Source: an uncultured Muribaculaceae bacterium
GTDB lineage: Bacteria; Bacteroidota; Bacteroidia; Bacteroidales; Muribaculaceae
Reading direction: 5' to 3'
Length of the DNA: 49,868 nucleotides
Assembly: GCA_947176745.1 (NCBI GenBank)
Contig: CAMWRV010000016.1
Span: 1 to 49,868, forward strand
Shown piece after piece: positions 18,060 to 26,000 of the stretch. The translations under genes and the position numbers were made by a program. Every line of letters begins with the position of its first letter. Positions within the stretch are counted from its first letter, which is position 1. Below the pieces are notes generated by a model. That model worked only from the letters and a program-made list of their open reading frames with translations, did not search any database and was not told the DNA's origin.

Positions 18060-19169
18060 GTGACTTTGTCGGCGTTGTCGCTTTCATTCCTGCTTGCATC
18101 TCCGATGACCGCGTCGCTTTCAGGCATTTTCTCACAGCCTGAGCGAGGAGATTTCCGGACCACCGACCTGTACGCTCAAGTTGCCGACAGCAGACCGGTC
18201 CGTCAGTTTGACGACAGAATAGTGCTTGTCGACATAGGTCTCTCCGGACGGGAAGAGATAGCGGAATGCCTTGAGATTCTTACACTCTGCGATCCGAAAG
18301 TTGTCGGTGTCGACATAAACTTCGCCGAGCCGGGCGAGAATGACTCGCTTCTGCTTAATGCAATCTCTCTACTGCCGGATGCAGTTTTCCCGCTGGGAGT
18401 GGAGCAAAACACCGACGGAGATTTCACAATCTCCGACAAGCCTTTCTTTTACGAAAAAATCAAAAAACCGGTTTACGGAGTCATAAATCTTCCGGCAGAA
18501 AACGAATATGCGTCAATCCGCGAATATGCCATAGACTACTCCCTGTCATCAGGAGAGCGACTCCCGTCATTTGTGACAGCAATGGCTTCTCTGGGAGACC
18601 GCGCCATCACCGATGAAGCAAGAAAGAGGGGCAACCAGCATGAAACCATAGATTACCCGTCAAGAGAATTCAGAACAATACCGATCGGCGACGTAGCTGA
18701 ACATGCCGAAGAGCTGTCAGGACGATACGTCATCGTCGGAGCCACCGGGGAAGCCTCCGACATGCATTCCACCCCCGTCAATTCATACATGTCGGGCATG
18801 GAGATACATGCCCATGCCCTATCCTCTCTGCTCGACAGAAAATGGTATTCCGTCATGCCCCGGTGGACGGACTGCCTGATAGCCCTCATACTCGGTTTCT
18901 CGGTCATAGCCACAGCCTTGACTCTCTCGGGGAAAACACGCGGACTGACGCTCAGAATCCTTCAGGTGGCGCTTCTTGTCGCGACAGTTCTTGCCGGCTA
19001 TGTGCTCTATCTCGATATGAATCTGATCTGTAATTTCACACACACCATTCTGATACTTTCGTTCGGACTCTTCGCGCTTGACATCTGGAACGGCGCAGAA
19101 GGTATCGTCGCGTGGTGTGCGACAAAATACAAACTATTAAAACAACAGCTATGTGCATCCGAATCCTGA
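18060..19169 (+). CDS. CHASE2 domain membrane sensor protein without output domain
   Basis: The open frame starts with GTG at 18060, which lies inside the first membrane helix; the true start is probably ATG 17909, reached through the C8 tract. Seen: one N-terminal membrane helix (LSALSLSFLLAS), an extracytoplasmic CHASE2 domain (VLVDIGLSGREEIAECLEIL..DPKVVGVDINFAEP-like pattern, later RYVIVGATGEASDMHSTPV and MSGMEIHAHALSSLL), then three C-terminal membrane helices. CHASE2 domains normally sense an extracellular cue for a kinase or cyclase, but here only about 25 residues follow the last helix. It is the first gene of the operon and overlaps the next by 19 bases. Partner proteins must relay any signal. 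Confidence 0.82.
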   Translation: MTLSALSLSFLLASPMTASLSGIFSQPERGDFRTTDLYAQVADSRPVRQFDDRIVLVDIGLSGREEIAECLEILTLCDPKVVGVDINFAEPGENDSLLLNAISLLPDAVFPLGVEQNTDGDFTISDKPFFYEKIKKPVYGVINLPAENEYASIREYAIDYSLSSGERLPSFVTAMASLGDRAITDEARKRGNQHETIDYPSREFRTIPIGDVAEHAEELSGRYVIVGATGEASDMHSTPVNSYMSGMEIHAHALSSLLDRKWYSVMPRWTDCLIALILGFSVIATALTLSGKTRGLTLRILQVALLVATVLAGYVLYLDMNLICNFTHTILILSFGLFALDIWNGAEGIVAWCATKYKLLKQQLCASES

Positions 19170-19657
19170 CACTGCTACTCTCCGTCGTCATCACCTCGGC
19201 ATCATACGCCCAGCATTATTCGATCCACAGCGCGACAAAAGGCGTCACCATCGAAAGTGCCGGACGCACCGTCACCGCGACCGAGGGGATGAGTCTCAAT
19301 GCCACCGACTGCCTCAACATCCCTGAAAACGGGAAAGCAGAAGTGTTCAACTCGCTCGACAAGAGGATATACAGTTCCATACGCCCCGGCAAAATATCTG
19401 TCACAAAACTGATAATAGAGGCACGCCAGTCGGCCACCGACAAGCTCGCCGGCATAGGCGACAAGATAAAGCTCGGGCGAAGCCAGACCCCCTCGGGCAA
19501 GCGGGTATATGTCGAAAAAGGCATGGTCAGACGCACCCTGGGCGTGGCCGGCGACGGAGATGCCCTGCCCGACAGTCTTGATTCGACGCCCGGATGCCCG
19601 CACACCGGGATACAATCCGACACAATTCCTCATAAATCTGAATCACTCAACGAATAA
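19151..19657 (+). CDS. Small exported FecR-like protein
   Basis: 168 residues from ATG 19151, which overlaps the CHASE2 stop by 19 bases; translational coupling is likely. Signal peptide MCIRILTLLLSVVITSASYAQ. The body (TKGVTIESAGRTVTATEGMSL..TDCLNIPENGKAEVFNSLDKRIY) has the beta-rich pattern of FecR-type domains: short strands around a GxxL..GD-like turn. FecR domains often occur near CHASE2 and act as periplasmic signal carriers; this assignment is tentative. The C-terminal third is polar and probably disordered. The ATG at 19151 is preferred over an upstream GTG at 19112 because it begins a proper signal peptide. Confidence 0.75.
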   Translation: MCIRILTLLLSVVITSASYAQHYSIHSATKGVTIESAGRTVTATEGMSLNATDCLNIPENGKAEVFNSLDKRIYSSIRPGKISVTKLIIEARQSATDKLAGIGDKIKLGRSQTPSGKRVYVEKGMVRRTLGVAGDGDALPDSLDSTPGCPHTGIQSDTIPHKSESLNE

Positions 19658-19667
19658 ATTTTATATC

Positions 19668-21770
19668 ATGACAAGAATTTCACTCGCCACTAATCTGATC
19701 ATTACAGGATTAATCACTGCGACTGCCGTCACCACCGCACCGCCGGCAAAGGGACAGGAAAACGAGACGAAACAGAAAGTGTACCGCATGTCTCATAAAA
19801 ACACGCCCGAACACCTGAGACCCTACAGCAACACGGTCTATTCATCCGACAGATTCAACGTCCGCACCATGAGCGGAGACCTGATTCACAATTCGGGCAA
19901 AGACTCCATCATAAGTTTTGAAGTAAACCCGGCGGGATTCAACCTGATAGTTGTCGGCAAAAACAAGAAAAAACAGATCGCTGAAATCTACTCAACCACT
20001 GAAAGCGAACGACGCAGCTCGAAATTCGACATCAAGAAATATGGATTCCCCTATTCGGCTGCCTACACTCCCGATGCCCGCAGCATCATAATCGCAACCG
20101 ACAAGGCGATATATGTCTGCAATGCACGGACCCTGACCCCCGAACGCCGTCTGGCCAACACCGAAGTCGCACCTGAATACATGTTGGTCAGCGGCAACGG
20201 ATACTATCTGGCGGCCATAAGAGGTGAACGCTGCACAATCCATAACCTTGAGAACGGCACGGTCCGGAAGACCATTGACGCCGGCGCGGTCATAACAGAC
20301 GCGGCTTTCTCTCCCGACAATTCCGATTTCGCCCTGCTGACCGACGACGGAGTTCTCACCATCTACAGCACCCGAACGTTCGACATGCGCAAGATGATCG
20401 ACGAACTCGGCGACGGTCTCGCCATGGCCTATAACTTCGACGGCAAATATGTGGCCGTCGCAGAGGCCCCCGACAGAATAGAGATCATCAACATACTTGA
20501 CGACAAGGACCGCGAGGCATTCCATGCCGAGGCAGGGGGAGGCGTCAATGACCTCACATTCATCAGCGATGCCGACGGACACACACTCCTTGCCTACACC
20601 GCCACCAACTCCATCGAAGCCACACGCATGCTCCACATGAAGCCTTACTTCAACAGGCTCATCAACGACGAGGCTGACGCCATGATGGCCGACTGGCTCA
20701 AGATGATGCCGGGCGAGACCATTGAGGAATATCGCGCGCGCGTCAACGACGAAAGCCGCGCCCGTCAGCGGCGAATGTTCGAATACGAGATATCCACCCG
20801 CCTCGCCGGCAATCTGATCGGAGGCGCCGCCGTAAGCCTCGGTTCTTACGACCGCGCCAACGGCGTGCTTGCCATAAACTTCGACACCATGCCGACGATA
20901 TTCCTGCCGGTGCCTGAGAATGAAGTCACAGCTTTCAGGTCAGGTTCGGATGTCGTGCTTGACGACGTGCTCTACGGAATCAATCCTGACGACTCTTTCG
21001 AGATAGTCTACGCGAAAATATCCAACCGCAACAACGGCAAGACCTATGTGTTTGACAATCTCGGACGCGCCACCATGGACTACATGAGAAGTGACGACGC
21101 GATCTCGCTCGAGACCCTCCAGCAGCAGCAGATGGAGGAACTCCGGCTTCAGGAACTCCGTCAGAAAGTCATGGAGGAAGCCAAACGCCACAACGTCATA
21201 TCCGATCACACCAACATAACCGTCGATTCCCGCATAGTGCCCGAATACGACGCTGACGGCAACAAGATACTCAACTATCTTGTCAGCTTCACCTACGATG
21301 TCTCGCCCGGCTTCTCGGCTGAAGAAGACTTCGGTCCGGGCAAGTATCACGTGGAGGAATCGGGGGCTGCCACATCGATGCTCAGAATCGTAAAAGAGGC
21401 CTTCGAAGGCGACCTCGGCCAATATCTCGCCAAGTGCAAGAAACTTCGCGTGTCGCTGACCGGCACAGCCGACGCCACACCCATCGTGCGCGGTCTTCCA
21501 TATGACGGCTGCTACGGAGACTTCGACAATGAGCCGGTATATGTCGACGGCCAGCTCAACGCCATAAGCGTAGACTCTAAAAACCTCGTCAAAGAAAACC
21601 GGCAGCTCGCGTTCCTCCGCGCCATGGGAGTAAAGGATTTCCTTGAAAAGAATGTCGACGCATACCGCAACATCGACAAAGATTACCGATACGAGGTCAA
21701 TGTCAGCAACGACAAAGGAAGCGAATTCCGCCGCATCACGGCCGCTTTCACTTTTGTCGACGCATTTTGA
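19668..21770 (+). CDS. Exported beta-propeller protein with OmpA-like C-terminal domain
   Basis: 700 residues from ATG 19668. Signal peptide, then WD40/YncE-like blades (about 60-330; repeated patterns such as AAYTPDARSIIIATD, AAFSPDNSDFALLTDDG and AMAYNFDGKYVAVAE). Residues about 349-460 form a domain shared with the caspase protein encoded next (E-EY-RV..., LPVPENEVTAFRSG..., GKTYVFDN). A short coiled coil (LETLQQQQMEELRLQELRQ) leads to an OmpA-like domain: LTGTADATPI, then ENRQLAFLRAMGVKDFL and EFRRITAAFTFV, which may bind peptidoglycan. The key residues of OmpA binding were not verified. Starts 10 bases after the FecR-like gene. Likely a periplasmic scaffold of the operon's system. Confidence 0.8.
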   Translation: MTRISLATNLIITGLITATAVTTAPPAKGQENETKQKVYRMSHKNTPEHLRPYSNTVYSSDRFNVRTMSGDLIHNSGKDSIISFEVNPAGFNLIVVGKNKKKQIAEIYSTTESERRSSKFDIKKYGFPYSAAYTPDARSIIIATDKAIYVCNARTLTPERRLANTEVAPEYMLVSGNGYYLAAIRGERCTIHNLENGTVRKTIDAGAVITDAAFSPDNSDFALLTDDGVLTIYSTRTFDMRKMIDELGDGLAMAYNFDGKYVAVAEAPDRIEIINILDDKDREAFHAEAGGGVNDLTFISDADGHTLLAYTATNSIEATRMLHMKPYFNRLINDEADAMMADWLKMMPGETIEEYRARVNDESRARQRRMFEYEISTRLAGNLIGGAAVSLGSYDRANGVLAINFDTMPTIFLPVPENEVTAFRSGSDVVLDDVLYGINPDDSFEIVYAKISNRNNGKTYVFDNLGRATMDYMRSDDAISLETLQQQQMEELRLQELRQKVMEEAKRHNVISDHTNITVDSRIVPEYDADGNKILNYLVSFTYDVSPGFSAEEDFGPGKYHVEESGAATSMLRIVKEAFEGDLGQYLAKCKKLRVSLTGTADATPIVRGLPYDGCYGDFDNEPVYVDGQLNAISVDSKNLVKENRQLAFLRAMGVKDFLEKNVDAYRNIDKDYRYEVNVSNDKGSEFRRITAAFTFVDAF

Positions 21771-21801
21771 ATAGTCCGAGAACCCCAACACATCACAAAA
21801 A

Positions 21802-24405
21802 GTGAATAGAAAAACTTTCATACTGACAACTGCCGCTGCCGCGCTTGCCGCTGTCCTCCTGCATGCGGGAGGACAGCAGCCGGCCGCCACAACCTTGCCT
21901 GATGAAACCGGCTCCACCGCGGCCGACTCGCTTGCCCGCCTCGACTCTATTGCCATCGCGCGTTCCGAAGCTCTCGTCGGCAAGGCGTCGGAATCTTACA
22001 AGCATCTGAAGTTCATACAGTATGACGGCACCACCGAAAGCGCGCTCTTCCCCGTAGTGGCGGAAGTTCATTCCGATGTCTGCGCCGCGCTTGCCGACAG
22101 TCTCGTCTCCGACAGCGAACAGACCCGGCTCCGTGGAATCCTTCTTGACCTTGACCCTCTGCTGATACGCGGTGCCGTCTACTACTCATCGGAGGGAAAC
22201 CGCGGGGAAATGAACCGCTTCGCGACAGCCTGCGTCGATACGCGACTCCGCAGAGACATGAAGAACATGCCTTTCGGCAATCTCAACGCGTCGCTTTATC
22301 CATCGATAGTCTACTGTGCTGCCTCGAATGCCTATAACAGCGGTGACTACACGCGAGCCATAGATTATTTCGAGGAATATCTCGACGGCGACGGCATCGA
22401 TCAGCGGGAGCAGATAGCGATGTTTCTCGGTCAGGCGGCCATCAACACTGGCAACCAGGCCCGCGTCACCGACAGGCTCACGGCCGCCTCAAACCGCTAT
22501 CCTACCAACTACAACCTGCTGATGGTGACGCTTCAGAACTGCCTCGACGCCGGAGAGCATGAAAAGATGCAGCCGCTCATGGAGCGGGCATTGCTGATGC
22601 GTCCCGACGACGAGCGCCTAATCAATGTCCAGGCCTCTCTTATGGAGGAGACCGGCAACTACAACGGAGCGCTTGAGATGTATACCCGCCTCTATGAGCT
22701 GCATCCGGAGAGTCTGACCATAAACAGGCATCTGGCGCTATGCTACTACAATCTCGGCGCCGATTACTACAACCGCTCCCTGATGGACGACGACGACAAG
22801 ACGGCCAAAAAGAAGATGCGGCAGTCGAAAGCATACTTCCAGAGCGCGGCGTCGAAACTCGGGGCGGTGGTGGAGAGTGATCCGACTGATGCCAAATATC
22901 TCAAGGCTCTCGCCATGACATACGGTTGTCTCGGAGAGACAGTGCCGCTCGCAGAGATCAATGCCCGGCTGTCGGCCCTCGGCATAAAGCCGGTCACTGT
23001 GAACGGCATGCCTGAGTCTGTGACTTATGATGACAATGCGTCTGCCACGGGCGGAAAGGCCGCCATACCGAGTTTTCAGGACTTCGCGCGTGGATATGTC
23101 GAGTCTAACCTCGCGGAGTTCTCCAAAAGACGCGAGTTCGAGAAAACCGAAGACTTCGAGAAGCGTGTCACCCGCGACAATGTCATGGATGAATACCGCA
23201 GACTCTGCCGCGCCGCCGAAGATGAATATCTGCGCAAATATGCCGGACGCCTGCGCATCACCGATCTTACGCTCGAACCTTACGATGTCGACAACGAAAG
23301 CTATATGATCAGTTCGGACATGGGTCCGATCGTGATCAAAGTCCCGCTCGGCAACAAGGAGGCCGAAGCCTTCAAGTCAGGCTGGAACGGCGTCAGGATC
23401 CGCAATCCGAAATATTACATACAGCATGACAGGGTAGCCATAGCCTCTGTCGATCTTGTCACTCCCGCCGGCAAGACATATTCATATTGCGCGGAGAATG
23501 CCGCCGATTATGACTACACCGAAGTATTCACGGATCCGACACAATATATCGAGTCAGCAGGCCGGACAGACGAAACTTCCCGCCCGTCAGGGCAGCCGTC
23601 CTCACGACAGCTTCAGGCCAAAAGCGACGTAGACCGCGACATACCCGTCACATCGCGTCGCGCCGACAAGACTGTCGCGCTCGTATGGGCCAACGAGATC
23701 TACAAGAACGTGACCCCGGTTGCCGGAGCCCTTAACGACGGAGAGACCTTTGCCGAATATTGCCGCAAAACGCTCGGCATACCCGAAGCTCAGGTGATCG
23801 AGATGAAGAATCTCACTTATGCCGAGATGCTGACTTCGATCCGGACATTACGTCAGTTGTCAGACGCACTGGGCGACGGCGTCGACATAATCTTCTATTA
23901 CGCCGGGCACGGTCTGCCCGATGAAGCGACCAAAGACGCATTCCTGATGCCTGTCGACGGTGACGGCGTGACTACTGCCGCCACATATCCGCTCAGGCAG
24001 CTCTACAGCGACATGGCGTCAATGCGGGCCGACAATGTCATGGTTTTCCTCGACGCATGCTTCAGCGGATCGACTCGCGACGGAGGCATGCTGGCCGAAG
24101 CCCGCGGCGTCGCGCTCAAGCCCCGTCAGGCCGATCCGGAGGGAAGCATGTTCGTGCTCAGTGCAGCGTCCGGCCAGGAGACTGCTCTCCCCTATCGTGA
24201 GAAAAACCACGGCCTTTTCACCTATTTCCTGCTCAAGAAACTTCAGGATACAAAAGGGAATGTCACTCTCAAGGACTTGAGCGAATATGTGACAGACAAC
24301 GTCAAGAAGAACTCGCTGACCATCAACCGCAAGATACAGACCCCCACGGTCAAGGTGTCGGGACGGATGGCCGACGCGTGGAAAACAAAAAAGATGAGAC
24401 CCTGA
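21802..24405 (+). CDS. Exported TPR-caspase family (C14) cysteine protease
   Basis: 867 residues, GTG start at 21802. Signal peptide MNRKTFILTTAAAALAAVLL; TPR-type helical repeats about 165-390 (NSGDYTRAIDYFEEYL, NYNGALEMYTRLYELHPES); the domain shared with the propeller protein at about 446-562; a Ser/Gln-rich linker; and a C-terminal caspase domain from about 625. The catalytic dyad is present: His703 in YYAGHGLPDE and Cys753 in FLDACFSGSTRDGG, followed by SMFVLSAASGQETA and NHGLFTYFLLKKL, typical of bacterial C14 proteases. Exported caspases are unusual among those studied, which mostly act in the cytosol. Position and coupling (4 bases to the next gene) place it at the centre of the operon. 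Cleavage specificity unknown. Confidence 0.88.
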   Translation: MNRKTFILTTAAAALAAVLLHAGGQQPAATTLPDETGSTAADSLARLDSIAIARSEALVGKASESYKHLKFIQYDGTTESALFPVVAEVHSDVCAALADSLVSDSEQTRLRGILLDLDPLLIRGAVYYSSEGNRGEMNRFATACVDTRLRRDMKNMPFGNLNASLYPSIVYCAASNAYNSGDYTRAIDYFEEYLDGDGIDQREQIAMFLGQAAINTGNQARVTDRLTAASNRYPTNYNLLMVTLQNCLDAGEHEKMQPLMERALLMRPDDERLINVQASLMEETGNYNGALEMYTRLYELHPESLTINRHLALCYYNLGADYYNRSLMDDDDKTAKKKMRQSKAYFQSAASKLGAVVESDPTDAKYLKALAMTYGCLGETVPLAEINARLSALGIKPVTVNGMPESVTYDDNASATGGKAAIPSFQDFARGYVESNLAEFSKRREFEKTEDFEKRVTRDNVMDEYRRLCRAAEDEYLRKYAGRLRITDLTLEPYDVDNESYMISSDMGPIVIKVPLGNKEAEAFKSGWNGVRIRNPKYYIQHDRVAIASVDLVTPAGKTYSYCAENAADYDYTEVFTDPTQYIESAGRTDETSRPSGQPSSRQLQAKSDVDRDIPVTSRRADKTVALVWANEIYKNVTPVAGALNDGETFAEYCRKTLGIPEAQVIEMKNLTYAEMLTSIRTLRQLSDALGDGVDIIFYYAGHGLPDEATKDAFLMPVDGDGVTTAATYPLRQLYSDMASMRADNVMVFLDACFSGSTRDGGMLAEARGVALKPRQADPEGSMFVLSAASGQETALPYREKNHGLFTYFLLKKLQDTKGNVTLKDLSEYVTDNVKKNSLTINRKIQTPTVKVSGRMADAWKTKKMRP

Positions 24406-24409
24406 AAAC

Positions 24410-25291
24410 GTGAATATCAGAACTTACATATCATGCATGATGACGGTCGCGGCAGTTCTTATCGCGGCGGCAGCCTCGGGAGCGACAAAGGCAAAAAACG
24501 TCACCGGCGAGACCACATATTACGACAACGGTCATCACTCGCGGGTGGAATGCATGCGCCTTGCCGCCGAACAGGCGCGGATCGACGCCCTCGCGAAAGA
24601 ATTCGGAACGATTGTCACTCAAGACATAGTGCAGACCGACCGGATCAGCTCCGGGCGGGAGACCAACGACCTGTTCGCGCTCTCCATGACCGAAGTGAAG
24701 GGGGAATGGCTCGGCGACACCGCTGAACCGGAATATGATTTCAGCATCGGCACAGACGGCAATCTGGTGGTCAGATGCCGCGTCAGAGGCTCAGCCCGCG
24801 CCATAACGAACGAGGCGATCGCTTTCGAGACAAAAGTGCTCCGCAACGGCACCAGGGCGGCCAATGCCGACACCCGCTTCCGCGACGGCGATGAGATGTA
24901 TCTATATTTTCTCGGATCTTCCGACGGCTATCTTTCCGTATGGCTCGAAGATGAATCACGGACTGTCTACAATCTGCTGCCCTATCCGCGCGATCCTAAA
25001 AACGAAGTCAAGGTAAAGAGATATGCCGAATACACATTCTTCAACCCCTCTCTTGGCAAAGGGGAGTTCGGACCCGAAGAGGAGCTCGTGCTGACCGCAC
25101 CCGACCATCCGGAATACAACCGGCTGTACGTAGTGTTCTCTCCGGCTCCATATTCACGCCCGGCCATGAGCGCGACAGGAGGACTCCCATCGCTGACAAC
25201 TGAAGATTTCACCCGGTGGCTGATGAAAGTGCGCCGGAATGACCCGAAACTCGGAGTCAAGTCCATCAACATCGAGATCGAACCAAAATAA
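24410..25291 (+). CDS. Exported DUF4384 protein
   Basis: 293 residues, GTG start 4 bases after the caspase stop. Signal peptide to about residue 25. Residues 30-130 resemble the LPP20-type fold (CMRLAAEQARIDALAKEFGTIVTQD... then NLVVRCRVRG). From about 150: YLYFLGSSDGYLSVWLED...YNLLPYP, the DUF4384 signature, then EELVLTAPDHPEYNRLYVVFSP and a C-terminal helix. From memory, DUF4384 is often fused to, or encoded beside, C14 caspases, which supports one functional unit. Its molecular role is unknown; a ligand- or protein-binding part is a guess. Confidence 0.8.
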   Translation: MNIRTYISCMMTVAAVLIAAAASGATKAKNVTGETTYYDNGHHSRVECMRLAAEQARIDALAKEFGTIVTQDIVQTDRISSGRETNDLFALSMTEVKGEWLGDTAEPEYDFSIGTDGNLVVRCRVRGSARAITNEAIAFETKVLRNGTRAANADTRFRDGDEMYLYFLGSSDGYLSVWLEDESRTVYNLLPYPRDPKNEVKVKRYAEYTFFNPSLGKGEFGPEEELVLTAPDHPEYNRLYVVFSPAPYSRPAMSATGGLPSLTTEDFTRWLMKVRRNDPKLGVKSINIEIEPK

Positions 25292-25308
25292 CATAAAAAC
25301 CAACAGAG

Positions 25309-25938
25309 ATGAAAAAGATTATCGCAGCCCTTGTGGCACTCGTAATGCTCGTTCCGGCATACGCCGTGGCAGCCAACAAAGCTCTTGAAAAGGCCCGTAA
25401 AAAGGAACTCAAGACCAAACTGACGGAATACAAGAGAGGTAAATGGGAGATCATGGGCAGCCGCACGCTCGAATACTCTCTCGCCAAGCACTACGACCGC
25501 CTTAACGAACTTGGAGATGACGGCCACGAGGTGGAGGGAATCTCGACCAAAACCAAATCCAAGAACACCGGCAAGCAGATGGCCATAAACAACGCGGCAA
25601 TCACATACGCCCAGGAGGCCGGCAGCTCGCTGCAGGGGCGTGTCGTTGCCGACATGAACGCCAACGGCGTCGATCCGAGTGCGGAATTCGAGAACTTCTA
25701 TGCCGCATACGAACGCCTTGTGGAAAAAGAGATCCGCAACGAGCTTGAGCCCTCCTACACCATAATCCGCTCAAACTCCGACGGGTCATATGAGATCCGC
25801 GCATACTTCATCGTGGCGGAAAGCGCTGCGTCAAAGGCACGCCAGCGCGCTCTCGAGACTGCAATGAAAGAGAGCGAGGCCGCTCAGAAACATGCAGGGA
25901 AGATCTCGGATTTTGTCAAAGAAGGATTTCAGGATTAA
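25309..25938 (+). CDS. Exported LPP20-like protein of unknown function
   Basis: 209 residues. Clear signal peptide MKKIIAALVALVMLVPAYAVA. The body is mixed helix and strand: an amphipathic basic segment, then MAINNAAITYAQEAGSSLQG (helix), FENFYAAYERLVEKEIRNEL and SYTIIRSNSDGSYEIRAYFIV, followed by a charged C-terminal helix. This order resembles LPP20-type domains and the N-terminal part of the DUF4384 protein before it. Not assigned further. Starts 17 bases after that gene; a hairpin at 25946-25975 follows. Confidence 0.75.
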   Translation: MKKIIAALVALVMLVPAYAVAANKALEKARKKELKTKLTEYKRGKWEIMGSRTLEYSLAKHYDRLNELGDDGHEVEGISTKTKSKNTGKQMAINNAAITYAQEAGSSLQGRVVADMNANGVDPSAEFENFYAAYERLVEKEIRNELEPSYTIIRSNSDGSYEIRAYFIVAESAASKARQRALETAMKESEAAQKHAGKISDFVKEGFQD

Positions 25939-25945
25939 CCTTTAC

Positions 25946-25975
25946 AAGGATGTGCCTTTTGCAGGCACATCCTTT
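25946..25975 (+). terminator. Hairpin terminator or attenuator within the caspase locus
   Basis: AAGGATGTGCC pairs perfectly with GGCACATCCTT around TTTTGCA, then TTTC. Only a short T run, so read-through into the next gene is plausible. Confidence 0.75.
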
Positions 25976-26000
25976 CACATAGAGCTTGTTTAATAATACA

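Noticed and set aside
20940..21983. 347-codon minus-strand open frame across the propeller and caspase gene junction
   Set aside because: Spans two genes in antisense, with no signal or domain pattern.
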